Below, piece by piece: positions 1 through 10,483 of a stretch of 31,576 nt of DNA (its first letter is position 1; each line of letters starts with the position of its first letter). The notes under the pieces were generated by a model. That model saw only the letters and a list, made by a program, of their open reading frames with translations. It was not told where the DNA came from and did no database searches. The position numbers were made by a program, and so were the translations under genes. Source of the stretch: Chara braunii (taxonomy: Eukaryota; Streptophyta; Charophyceae; Charales; Characeae); contig BFEA01000054.1 in assembly GCA_003427395.1 (NCBI GenBank), forward strand, positions 776,424 to 807,999. Direction: 5' to 3'.

Positions 1-125
1 GCAAACGAGCAAGGCGACCTGATCAGTCAGGAGGACATAATTTCCAGCCCCAGTTCAATGTCTTAGGCAAAACGAGCAAGGCGACCGGATCAGTCAGGAG
101 GACCTCATCTCCAGCCCCAGTTCAT
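1..125. repeat. Short tandem repeat, period 67 bp, about two units
   Basis: The motif AACGAGCAAGGCGACC begins at 4 and again at 71, and both copies run on through a shared GATCAGTCAGGAGGAC and CCAGCCCCAGTTCA. The units differ at a few bases. The array enters from the left edge, so its full length is unknown. Confidence 0.85.
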
Positions 126-2117
126 ATCATCGCATGCAATGATCGTGATTTCTACCACACTTAGATGAATTGACACGCATAGTATATTTCCTTTTTGATT
201 CAGTTAAAGTCCTGAAAAACAATCAAACATATACACAAGTCAAAGTCAAAAAGACCAAATATCAGGTTTGTATAGATAGGGGATATTGGGATTCTAATGG
301 TATAGTGTCGGCCTACCTTTGAGTTCCCTACCTCCAGAGTCCACCTGGGCTCCGACAAAGCTCTTGCAATCGGTGGGTGCACCTCCCACAAGGTCTTGTT
401 GTGGTCCTACGGGTTGCAATCCCGAATGCCGCCTTCCTCTCGTAACCTCATACGGGACTCAGAGTAAGAAGGACAGAGGTAGATAAGTCAGACTCTCGAA
501 ATCCACGAGAGGGTCAACTCGACTCACGTGAGAGGGCCTTGTAATCTTCAATCGGTTGAGGGCTCCGCAATGGCAACCAATAACGCAACACAGTTGGTCA
601 ACTTACGGTCATAATGCAATGTACCAGTCCCCAAATGAACCTTCAAGCCGCCGCAATGACCCCTTTTGCTTGAACATGGTCACCCCCTCAAGTCACATCG
701 TCAACCTCCTAACCAAACTGTTGTGACGTAGCCCAGTAAGGAAGTTGCTTTCCAACAGAGCATACCTTTCGCCAATACGCAACACTCTGAGGACCAGCAC
801 AACGACAAGTATCGATGAAGAGTTCAACCGTAGTGATAGCACCTAGAGGTAACGTAGCCCTCTTAGCAGCAACCTGCCCCGACTGAAAAGCGACGACACC
901 CTGCATCGGTAACCTGTTGCCGCACAGATCATCGACATTCTTCTAGCATACCCTGTAACAGTACCAGTACTGGTCGTACTTGTCGTTCTAAATCGTAATA
1001 TCTCATAAGCAGCCTGAAGCAGCAGTAGAAACCAATTTGAAACGTAATAGCGGTGATCCGCCAATGAGTCTCAACAGAAGCACAACACGAGCTAACTGTA
1101 ACAATAATCCGCCTAGTAGAACGCATAACGAGAACCCAGATATCAAAACATGACCACGAATCTAACCGCAAATGGCAGTGCTAGTCCCCAAGATGCGAGC
1201 ACAGTTGATGGAAACAGTCTTAACCAGCAACAACCATACCCCGACAACATCGATAGGCATGGTGATAGTTCAAACGTAGCAGCAATGACAATGCTGCTAA
1301 ACAACATCAGTATCCTTAGACCCAACAACAGAGCTTAAAAACAAGTAGCCGCTTCGTGGTAGCCTGACAGCGACTATCTTTAGTAATGGTACTTCACGAA
1401 ATTTGCATCAGTTTGTTGCTGTCGAGTATGACAATCAACGTACAGCAACAACTGTCCTCCGCCCGCACAAGACATTAACAACAGAACCCGAAAAGTCACA
1501 TAGACCATATCAGCTACAAAATACCTGCCAATGTCAACCTCTCAGCAACACTTGACACACAGCTAGGTAGCAATACGGCGTCGAGAGGACATAATGATGC
1601 TATAAAGTACAACAAATGCCGCCAAAACACAACGTTTCTAAAACCGGTAACCCCGCTTTTAAGAAACAACAACAGTTCAACGGTGGCGACAACGACAACT
1701 AAAACCAACAGCAGACTGCAAATGACGGCAACTCATATCAGTGTCACCAACCCAAAGAGAACAGACGGTGCACTTATATTACTCCATCAAGAGCTGAAGC
1801 AACGAACTTAAGTGTCAACAAGAGTTATCTTCCGCCACCATCAGCAACATACTCCATACTTTTCCCCCTGTTTGCGCTCAACACCCAGACCACAATCATA
1901 CTGCTACTACGCTAACCTGTCAAAATTGACAAGGCAACCAATTTATACAAGAATCAGCACTTGAAGTACATTCTGATCTCGCTCATGCAGAACTTCATGA
2001 TGACCAGGTACGTACTCTTACCCTCTTTCGCCTTGTACTCCCTCCTTGTATCAACATAAAAATTCCCACGAGAAATGAAAGTTGAAAAAACATTATAAAA
2101 AAAAAAAATCCTTCATA
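126..2117. other. No recognisable gene; CAA/CAACA-rich DNA
   Basis: Only short open frames (under about 80 codons) occur here, overlapping on both strands and several frames at once, and none carries a motif I recognise. Between about 1080 and 1760 the plus strand is strongly enriched in CAACA/CAGCAA triplets. That low complexity explains why several frames stay open. I see no splice-bounded exon, tRNA or transposon terminus. Confidence 0.5.
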
Positions 2118-2121
2118 TTTA

Positions 2122-2543
2122 TAATCATTCCAATGTTCGTCCAATTTTAAAATTTTTAGTTTTATTTTATAAGTTCTCGTCTAAATATGAGTTTTCCCTT
2201 CCAACTACATCTATTTGTTCAAGATGGAATGAAAGTCTGGACGAGTTTATAAAATGTTTTAATTAAAATTTCATTCTACTACAACAAATATTTTCTAATT
2301 TAGATTGGATTAACTTATTTATGACTGAAATTTTTTACTTAGAATGGCAGTCCAATTAAATTATTTCATGAACTCATCCAGACTTTCATTCCATCCCTAG
2401 CATGCAGTTCAAATAAGAAGGGATACCCCATTCTTGGAAGGAAAGTTTTCAAGTAAGAAAAAAAAAAAAATAATTGGAATGACATTTTTCAAGATGAAAT
2501 AAAAATTTGAAATTTAGAATGTAATTGTACTATGGAATGATTA
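2122..2543. mobile_element. AT-rich foldback (MITE-like) element with nested inverted repeats
   Basis: The outer ends TAATCATTCCA (2122-2132) and TGGAATGATTA (2533-2543) are perfect inverted repeats, flanked by the direct repeat TTTA (2118-2121 and 2544-2547). Inside lies a second, longer imperfect inverted repeat at 2223-2395, beginning GATGGAATGAAAGTCTGGA and ending with its complement; homology of the arms extends about 45 bp. The core GGAATGA or its complement recurs through the element, as subterminal motifs of MITEs often do. There is no coding capacity. The flanking repeat is AT-only, so the target duplication is weak evidence. Confidence 0.6.
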
Positions 2544-2547
2544 TTTA

Positions 2548-2845
2548 GTTCTGATTTTTTTTTATTATATTGATCTACAGTTTTGTTGTCGTCTTCTTGT
2601 TCCAACGTACCTGGCTTGCATCTCGGCCAGGTTAATTTGCCTTGCAACCCACAAATGGCAACGTGACTCTCGTGTGCCGAGATTGCGATCATAAAAAATC
2701 GGCACGGTTAGGATCTCGATCACATCATGGGGAAGAGGATCAATGTCTAGATCTTGATCTTTGGAGAGAGCAATTTCGGGATCTCGTTGTATTCGGGGTG
2801 GTGCAACAAACGGGTACGTGCTTCGCACCCAACCGTTTTCCCGTT

Positions 2846-2910
<65 letters not shown>

Positions 2911-3367
2911 ACAACTCCTCTGCTTCTCCTTTCCTCCAACGATGCCCTCTCTTCTTCTAACTCGTCACTTCGACGGCCCCAAGGAGACGACACGTTTCGA
3001 CAATACATGTGCTGCTAAGGAAGGCACCCTGACATCAAACGAAGATGATAATCCGGATGAGGACACGACCATCGCATCGATTATGACGAGGACAAGCAAT
3101 ATCTGGACTTTCATGAGAAATAAGACGGTCAAAATGAGAGTGAATCTTTCGCTAGAATACGTAAATATTCATCAATTTTCCCACCTGACTCTTACTCAAA
3201 CCATTTTTACAACGCGGGTTTTATCTTCACTAGCACAAAAACTAAAGTCTCTCTACCAAAACTAAGACCACCAATCAACTCGTCGTGGCTCCAAACCCCG
3301 GTTTTGCATCTTCATTCAACCCTTTTTATTGAGTATAGGCAAAATACTAGAATTTTACTCTCGCCAT
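2548..3367. other. Unassigned DNA around a CT microsatellite
   Basis: Long open frames exist on both strands (147 codons minus, 207 codons plus), but they stay open because they cross the CT repeat at 2848-2903, giving Leu-Ser or Arg-Glu runs. The plus-strand flank 2640-2810 is rich in GATC-containing words and could be degraded coding sequence. I recognise no family. Confidence 0.4.
2848..2903. repeat. (CT)n microsatellite
   Basis: An uninterrupted CT dinucleotide run of about 56 bp, followed by an interrupted pyrimidine tail to about 2910. Confidence 0.97.
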
Positions 3368-3760
3368 GGCCACCTTCGTTTCTTATATCGCGCAGCCCCT
3401 ATCTCTGATGGCTCAAACTCCGCTGCTCAGATTCAAAATCTGGCGTGACCATCTGATCAGGAATGCCCCAAAACTTCCGATTAGCATCTTTACCCGCTCA
3501 ATTTCATTAAGAATTGAGTGAGATACACCCTTTTCTCTCTCGTTTTTCGTTGGCCACCTCTCTCCCCGTCACATTCACGCTCTCTCTTTTTATGTTATCT
3601 CCTTTCGCACTAATTCTCATTCAAATCTGAGCGCAGATTCATGGTCGCCTGCCCCGAAAACTCCAACTTGGACCTTCACCCTGTCCGATTCTATTAAGAG
3701 TTGAACAGGCTACGGTTTTCTCCCTTCGCCATATCCACTTCCCACCTTCGTTACTTTCCC
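3368..3760. repeat. Degenerate tandem repeat, unit about 187 bp
   Basis: Two diverged units start near 3368 and 3556, with a partial third near 3743. Shared landmarks are CCACCTTCG or CCACCTCTC at the start, an AGATTCA-containing middle, an ATTAAGARTTGA block, and TTTTCTCCCTTCG or TTTTCTCTCTCG at the end. Divergence is high, so the array is old. Confidence 0.5.
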
Positions 3761-4614
3761 TCTCTCTCCTTTATGTACCTGGACCGGATCCTAACCAGGT
3801 CCGTGCATCCTCCTTCAAAATTTTTGTTTCCTCTGTCTCTTGCTCACTGTAGATGAAGTGCTCACTTTATCAAGGGATCGTAACTCCTAGGATGATGACG
3901 AAGAACAATCAACTCGATGGAGATGGAGACCTGCCACGCTGAAGAAGCACTACGTGAAGTGCAACTTTGGTATCTACCGTCCTCACCTCGCCAAGTACAT
4001 GACTGTGGGAAAAAGCTCATCGGTACTTTAGCGTCGTGGCCAATTCAGTCACTAATAGAGTTGTCCGGCCCCAGCTATGGCCATCAGCAGTGCGTGAGGG
4101 AGATGCTCTGCGTATACGCCCACAAAATAGCGCAGCAAGGAAGCAAGCGCTGTTTCCACCAAACATCACTAGGAGAAAGGTAGACTGAGCGAACCTCACC
4201 TTCGTCGGCCTCCAACCTTTTCTACCCAAATACTTCTACTATAACACAACAGTCACCTTACTAACCTATCTGACCGTCCAGACATCTAAGATCTACAACC
4301 AAGCTTTCAAGATCTGCCTACATGCACCTAGATGAGAACCTATACAAAAAACAAAGAAGAAGGAAAAATAAATAAATAAATAAATAAATAAATAAACCTA
4401 CGGGTCTACCCGTCTTCAAAGAAGCAGAAAAGAACAAAACAGCTAGACCGAAAAAGGCCCAGGCTGTCATGTAGAGGTTACTAGCTATGGTCTGAAGATC
4501 AGGCCCGGTGGCCCAAAACCTTAGGGAACTAAAAGTAAAAATTATCGATCCATGAATAAAGTCCCACAAGGCCCAAACCAAGGAAACAACAAACATAGTT
4601 AGGTACAGTCCCAC
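3761..4614. other. No recognisable gene; contains an (AAAT)n run
   Basis: An 88-codon open frame at 3917-4183 (+) and a 98-codon frame at 4318-4614 (-) show no motif I recognise. The minus frame crosses a microsatellite of AAAT units at about 4366-4397. Nothing else stands out. Confidence 0.4.
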
Positions 4615-4692
4615 ATTTGCGTTTCATTCTTGCGCAGGGGCCATGCTAGTCTTCTCTGTATTATTCCAAATTTAACGGATGTCCCCAAGGAC
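4615..4692 (-). pseudogene. U6: U6 snRNA-like sequence, 3'-truncated
   Basis: Read on the minus strand from 4692, the sequence follows plant-type U6 snRNA: a GTCC...GGGGACATCCG 5' stem-loop, an ATTTGGAA block, an intact ACAGAGA box with AGAC, the AGC triad in TAGCATGG, and CCCCTGCGCAA. Similarity stops after the ACGCA-AAT block, so about the last 20 nt of U6, including the GAGAAATGGTCC end, are missing. I see no TATA box or correctly spaced upstream sequence element, and no T-run terminator. It is most likely a retroposed or fused pseudocopy. A SINE-like copy on the same strand ends 33 bp upstream. Confidence 0.8.
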
Positions 4693-4725
4693 TGCCCGGT
4701 AGGCCGAGCCCCAACTTACCATTGT

Positions 4726-4842
4726 GGGATTGATCGGTCCTGGGTAATTCAGAATTACACTACACTAAACATCTGACAATATCTTGATTCAAACTCTAGT
4801 ATGACCGTCAGCAGATCATGGGTGTACCAACTGAGATAGACC
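4726..4842 (-). mobile_element. tRNA-headed SINE-like repeat, copy 1
   Basis: On the minus strand the 5' end has a Pol III A-box-like TATCTCAGTTGG (4827-4838) and a B-box-like GAGTTTGAATC (4785-4795) at tRNA-like spacing. The body ends with GAATTACCCAGG. The same head and GAATTACCCAGG tail occur at 21166-21281 at nearly the same length (117 vs 116 bp), which makes this a dispersed family. I see no clear target-site duplication. A decayed tRNA gene is less likely because the tail is shared as well as the head. Confidence 0.65.
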
Positions 4843-4845
4843 TGT

Positions 4846-5492
4846 TGGTGTTGTCTGCCGCCTGGGATTGGTGTCAGTCTACTGCAGAGGTTACCTCTCA
4901 AGGCTACAGCCCGGGGAGCAACCATGCCCCCGGATTTTCAATCACCTGCACATGGCCATAACTCATGCAACATGCCCCCACAGATGGATGACACTGAAGT
5001 GCGCGACCTATGCTCTTTGTCGTGGCTATTCTGACTCCGCCACTAGTAAGAGGATGCAGGGCCTGCTGCGCAGCATGCGGCGTGAGCCCGGGTGAAACAA
5101 GTCCCCCTGCAGATCTTGGTAGTAGTAGATATTCAAGTGAAAAGCTTTGAAGCCCAAAGTGGAGAAGGGTTTCATGTACACAGTTGTGCAGTCTGCACTG
5201 CTGCCGACCTCCCTACCATGCCCTATGCCGCTCCGTCCAGACACAATTCGCATCTTTCTGGTCCCAACTGGCATGCTCACACTCAAAACCCCTCTCTGCC
5301 GCTCACGAGTGGCGGACAGCTGCCCTGCAGCACATCATGATTGGCGGATGGTGGACCTGCAGGTGGTTTCCGCCACTCATTTTTTTCCGCCTCGTTGGCT
5401 ACGCATGCACCGGTTGGCACATACGTTGACTCTTTGGCCTGCGTCCCGGGCTAGGCAGAAATAAAGAGACTTTGCCATCCCCCGAAGTGGAC
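4846..5492. other. No recognisable gene between small-RNA-derived repeats
   Basis: Overlapping open frames of 62-105 codons occur on both strands (for example 5147-5464 +), without recognisable motifs or plausible gene structure. Confidence 0.4.
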
Positions 5493-5546
5493 GGCCAAGC
5501 TTATCTCGTCTGTATCGCTCCAATTTTAACGGATGTCCCGAAGGAC
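5493..5546 (-). pseudogene. U6: U6 snRNA-like 5' fragment of a tRNA-like/U6 chimera
   Basis: From 5546 downward on the minus strand: GTCCTTCGGGACATCC, then GTTAAAATTGGAGCGATACAGA, then a diverged AGC-triad region ending at GGCC. This is the first half of U6 in the correct order. The ACAGAGA box is altered (ACAGACG). The 5' end of U6 is exactly where the adjoining tRNA-like segment (5547-5600) stops, so the two were joined at the U6 5' terminus. Non-functional. Confidence 0.75.
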
Positions 5547-5600
5547 CTAGGCCTGTATTTTTCAACAGTTTCGGGGTGCACCAGTTGTGCTATGCCTGCC
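5547..5600 (-). mobile_element. tRNA-like/SINE 5' head fused upstream of U6 fragment
   Basis: On the minus strand the segment has an A-box-like TAGCACAACTGG (5581-5592) and then ACTGTTGAAAAATACAG, which matches the ACTGTTGAAATACAG of the SINE-like copy at 21166-21281. Where that copy continues into its B box, this one switches directly to the 5' end of U6. It is a truncated SINE head in a chimeric insert. Confidence 0.6.
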
Positions 5601-5879
5601 GGTCCCCGCACACCACCCCGGTACCAATATTGGTGCTACATCCTAGAAACGAAACCGGTAACTAAAACTAATTAAAGAAAAAAATTAAAAATTAAACTAA
5701 AACTAAAAATACGAACATCGGAGACCGGTGCTTTGGAGAGGGAGACCGTCGGTGCCCCCTCTCGGTTCCGTCAACCGGGCCCATGGATGGGCCAGCAACA
5801 AAACCAAGGGGGATAGCCCCGCCAGGCCCTCAACCCCCTGGCATTTTCAACCGCTCCAATGCTCCATCGCCTCTGGTTG
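5601..5879. other. No gene; short AT-rich block and a GGGCCC hairpin
   Basis: An A/T-rich block (5660-5712) precedes GC-richer DNA with a short inverted repeat around GGGCCCATGGATGGGCC near 5796. Nothing coding is recognised. Confidence 0.35.
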
Positions 5880-5940
5880 ACCTTGAACCCCTAACCTTAT
5901 CGCTTGAAAGTCCAGTACCATAACCAAATAGAACTAGACC
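5880..5940 (-). other. tRNA-like sequence (possible SINE head)
   Basis: On the minus strand an A-box-like TAGTTCTATTTGG (5924-5936) is followed by a CTTTCAA anticodon-loop-like segment and a B-box-like GGGGTTCAAGG (about 5881-5891). The order and spacing suit a Pol III promoter, but the stems do not pair like a real tRNA. It is probably a relic tRNA or SINE. Confidence 0.45.
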
Positions 5941-8900
5941 CAAGGCTGGATGAGGTAAGTGCGAACCTGCATATGAACAGTCGTGGGACCATAATTGGTC
6001 TTATCCACCAGGCTTTCGCCTTGGCCTACCGGCCAACCTCTTGGCCGTTAGAAGATGCCAAGATGTCGCCCGCGCCTAGGATCGTGACTATCTGGTATCC
6101 TAGTCGTCAGGCGCACGACATGATGAACTCCCGACTTTCCCCTATACTAGGTTTGACAACCCCGCGCCTTTCCATGTATCACCAAACACACTCTTCCTGC
6201 GTGTATGCAAGGTAAAGTTTTTATCCTTTTCTCGTCGTGCCCCCCCCCCCCCAAGAGGCCGAACTAGTTGCGAAGTAAAGCCGTCTTTATAAAATAAAGA
6301 AAAAACATAATCAACAATAAGAACTACATAAGGGAGAGTAACCGGGCCCTATGGCTTCGGCGTCTTCCGTTGGCCTGGTATTGCCGATGACTAACAATTA
6401 TCTCACCGTGCAACGCAGTAATGCGTGCCCCACACACTTTCTAATCTGGCCGTATTCGACTCGGATTCTCGCCAAGAGCGAGGTTGCCGAGGTGAGCGCC
6501 CTGACGAGATTTGCCTCATCAACGCATTACGTTAATCAAGGACGCACCCAGTGCAACCTTTAGAAAGGACGACAAATACCCTTGTAAGGGTGTTTGGTAC
6601 GACAACGTATAATCTAAATTTTTCAAAAAAAAAGGAAGAAAGATACACTCATTATTCCTGAAGATTGGAAAGTATGACTTGCATGAGATTCAATTGAACC
6701 CTCTGGCACATGGTATGTTAAACCACTAGTACCCCACCCAACTATTCATGTCGAGCCAAATTCACCTTGCGTATAAATAAAAATGAACCGATGCAGACCT
6801 GCTTTTGGCTAGCACCATCAGCCATTCTCGTCCGATTCTCAGAGCACCAAAAATGCACTCATATACAAATATTATTTTTTGTTTTTCAAGTTAGGCAGGG
6901 TATTGGTAGTTTAAGCAAAACTCTGAAGACCAAAAAATGTGAAGCTATAAGCCAATCAACCGGATGGAAAAATGATACTTCAGAGATAGAAACTCATTTC
7001 CAAGGAAAGACAATCCAAGACTTAACAAATGAACAACCACAAGTAGAATTTTTTTGTGTACAGTTTAAAGTCTTTGAATGAAGCCTTGAGAGAGTTACCT
7101 CATGCGTTGTATTTTCAAAGACTAAACCGGTGTCCTTATTGAAGGTAAAACCCAAAATTTGAAAATGGAGAACGTAAGGTCGGAATTAGGAGAATGTGTA
7201 TCTAATAAATTGTTCACAAAGAATCGACTACAAGTTTGTGACCACATCCAAACATCCAGCAACGGTGGTTATAACATATTGGTCTTTGTTCTTGGAAATG
7301 GAGATGTCATGGATTGGTAGAGTGTTGTGATATATAGCACAATTGGTCACATCGTGTGCAAATTGACTTTCATAACATGATATGAAATTGAACCTTGAAT
7401 AATAAGATGTGACTGGGCGTTTGAATCCACCGTCCATCTCTAATGGGACTGCCCTGCTTGAACCATAATCTGGAAATGGTAGACCACATCCTAACAATAA
7501 TGTACAAACCCAACAAAGGGGTATTTTCCCCAATGAAAGAGATGATGCCTACTAGAGGAAACACTAGAGAAATTCAATCTGGTAAAAGGATAAAGATTGT
7601 TGACGACGTCAACGATTATGCACACATTGGTAGATTCTTATGCTAATGCTTACCACATTCACGTTGGTCGTTAAGTCGGGTTGACCTGTACAACTCATAT
7701 TCACTAACTCGTCTTTGACATACCTACATAGTTGTGATATATGTACTTACAATTTTTATTATGAAGTTGAAGCTTAAGGTTTATTTACATGCAGTTTCGA
7801 CTATGAAACAATATTTTTGTTATAATCCATATACATTAAACATTGGGGGTATTGTACACCCTCGGTTTCTTATGTTAAAAATAAAAATTTGTCAATGTTT
7901 TTGTTAACACGTGATATACATTTTGAATAGGGCAATAAATGTTTTATGTTATACATCTTTTATAACCGTTTTTTGTTTAGTGCCTTGTGTTTATCCGATT
8001 TTTTTTTCAAGTTGATTTTCTAACAACTAGAAACATTGCAGCAACGTTGTAAACATTTCGTATTTGTTAGAAAGTGTTATGTAAATTTTTTCAACGCTCT
8101 GGAGTTTTAGGTGATATAATTGTAATTTGTTCATAAAATATGATAACGACGAGGTCGGTGATACATCTTAAGCGAACGCATCGAGGAATATCGTACCCAA
8201 AAGCGGATACAAAACGAACAATTATGAGGTTCATGTAATTGTTTCGTTGAATAGATCATGAAAGTCTTTCATTTGAGTTTCAATTGTGTTTTTTTTTAAT
8301 CATATATTTATATTAGAGTTATTTTATAGTATGTCACTAAGAAAATACCAGGTTCAGATGCGTTGATGTCATATGTACCTTCTTTCGACAAAAAACACCA
8401 CATAAATGAACATTTTGTCATGATTTTGATAATTTATATTATTTATCTTCAAGAAGTTTTACCTAACCTACTTGTCAATTTAAGAAATAAAAACTTGTAA
8501 ATTGATATGTACGTTTGGGAATTATCACAAAGTTCAATTACATCATTTCTCAGTTAGAGCCTAGAGGTACAAAAAAAAAAAGATGTTGCAGACCATAATG
8601 TCTTTGTTGCTTCCATATGACTCACGGTTAATACCTAGAAAATCATCATCGATACAAATGTGTAAGGTATGCAATGACCATGTTCACATACATATATGTT
8701 CAAATAAGTGGTAATACCGTTCATGATACCACTCAAACGGACAATGATGGTTACTATAGGGAACACACGAAACCATATATGACAAATGCGTTTATTAATA
8801 AATCCCTACTATTAGCGTCAACGTGTGAACATGGTTGAATAAGCATATATCATGTTAGTATGCACATCCGAGAAACATACATGTTTCCAGCACTTTCATC

Positions 8901-9219
8901 TTCACCTGAAAACAACAGTAGGGGGTTGCATCAGTAAATCTGAACCAACTTCAATACTGCATTAGCAAAATAAATAAATTAATTAAAAAAAAAAAAAAAA
9001 ACGATATGTTGTGTAAATTGAAATGCAAATAACTTTTAAATGAGTGTCACTTATGAAATCTCTTAATAATTCGAAGATTGACAGAAAATTAAACGAAAGA
9101 AGACACCTTTAAAGTAAATGTGTTTCCAACCTCATGTATGTCGTCACTCTCCACCATTAATTAACGTCAATAAAAAAAGTATAGATTGTGGGTATTAAAA
9201 TGTCTCACGCAAAATTTAA
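5941..9219. other. Mostly AT-rich DNA without recognisable genes
   Basis: Open frames reach about 104 codons (6767-7081 +; 5904-6215 +; 7228-7533 -; 7443-7646 +), but none shows a domain, and the 7228-7646 pair overlaps on opposite strands. From about 7650 to 9220 the DNA is strongly AT-rich with frequent stops. A C-homopolymer lies near 6240. The 7100-7650 block is less AT-rich and could be a decayed exon; I cannot name it. Confidence 0.4.
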
Positions 9220-9331
9220 AAATCAGAAAAAAAATTGAGGTTCGTTTAAGTTAAGCCCAGATGATCCATATCGATGCCCATATGGGCATCGTAGTTATTT
9301 TAGATAAATATAAAAAATAAGTTTTTTATTG
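9220..9331. repeat. Dispersed repeat, copy 1 (direct copy at 15996-16107)
   Basis: About 112 bp aligns in direct orientation with 15996-16107. Shared words include CAGAAAAAAAAT, GATGCCCATATGGGCATC versus GATGTCCTTATGGGCATC, and a TTTAGATAAATATAAAAAATAAG tail. This copy holds a perfect 20-bp palindrome at 9272-9291. The family is unknown. Confidence 0.75.
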
Positions 9332-9697
9332 AGAGGGTTTGACTACCAAGAGACTTAAGCGTTCAGTGTGTTCTTGCATTGATGTTCTCACGACCTTCTC
9401 AATTTTTCTTTCAATTTGGCGAACTTATGCATGGTCTACCAATGAGTCATTCCTGCTTCAATTTTTTTCGTTCTCACATGTTGGTTTGTTGCACATTTAA
9501 TTATTCATGTTTGTTCATACATCTACCTCCATTCTTGTTTTTTCCCATAAAAAAAAAAAAACAATCGGCATCTTATGACCTTGGCTCCATACCTACTCTG
9601 GAAGTTGGATGATTAATGGAATGTCAAAACTTTGAGGGGTTACGCTTCATTACCACAAGCAATGTCATTGAAAATTTTGTGAACAAACAATGTAGGT
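9332..9697. other. No recognisable gene upstream of the retroelement
   Basis: A 77-codon frame at 9379-9612 (+) is Phe/Leu/Lys-rich from T and A runs and has no motif. The last bases form the pre-insertion target of the retroelement. Confidence 0.4.
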
Positions 9698-9698
9698 T

Positions 9699-9708
9699 CA
9701 TAATACAA
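9699..9708. repeat. Target-site duplication, left copy
   Basis: CATAATACAA here is repeated exactly at 15375-15384, immediately after the right pseudo-LTR. The preceding T is shared too (9698 and 15374), so the duplication is 10 or 11 bp. Confidence 0.85.
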
Positions 9709-9724
9709 GGGGCTGCTCTTTAGC

Positions 9725-10339
9725 TGAAAGTACCGGTCCATATGACCATTCGGTTATGTAACGGGACTAATAGGAGTACCATGTCGCTTTGGGTCGATAT
9801 TCTATTCCGAGCCGTTCGAAATAGGAACTTGAATCCGGAACCTATAAGATTAACTAGTAGATAGTATTGAGACCAGCGGACTGACAGGAGTATCAAGACA
9901 CTTCGTCGTCATTTTATTCCGAGCTTTTTGAAACCGAGGCTTGAACATGAGACCTATGAGTAGGGTAATGTTAGTTAATAGATACTAGGACTAAGTTGGT
10001 CAGTGTCCAACAGATTGGGCCATTTCGGTTAACAAATAGTCAATAAATAGATAGATGTCGAGGTAACAAATCCTCTCTCACCTTTATCGCATTGACGCGA
10101 CTGGGGGTAGGAGTGAGGAGGTGGCGAAGGGTAACGGGGTCTAGCGATGGTGGAACGGTTGCGCCTCAACACTCACGTACGTCTTTGAGCAACACGCACA
10201 ACCACGATAACCCACCACTGGTTAACGTGGGTCATTCTTTTGTAACACGATGTTTGAATGTTGATCATACAACGTTTTTTTGAGTCGTCTTTTGTGTTGT
10301 CGATTGTTTGCCTTGTGTTTGCAGTTTACTTGCTATCCT
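9725..10339 (+). repeat. Left pseudo-LTR of the retroelement
   Basis: It aligns end to end with 14759-15374, from TGAAAGTACCGGTCC to GCAGTTTACTTGCTATCCT. Over the first ~145 bp I count about a dozen differences, nearly all transitions. It contains an internal imperfect tandem of about 114 bp. I find no CUGANGA...GAAA hammerhead core. Confidence 0.9.
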
Positions 10340-10483
10340 ACTACCTAAGGTCGTAACCAACTAGACGATCGTACCTAACAGAGGTGGCGGCTTGCACGAT
10401 ATAGGGTGAGAGATCATTGCAGAGAAACGAGAGATTCGAGGTTGGAGCTATCAGTTGACCATACCATATCAAAGGAATTCAGG

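Noticed and set aside
2565-3265. Long overlapping frames on both strands as a gene
   Set aside because: They remain open because a CT microsatellite encodes Leu-Ser or Arg-Glu runs. There is no domain, and opposite strands are equally open.
4615-4760. USE-like ATCCCACAATG upstream of the U6-like copy as a plant U6 promoter
   Set aside because: It lies only about 35-40 bp from the U6 start and no TATA box is present. Plant U6 promoters have the element about 70 bp upstream with a TATA box near -30.
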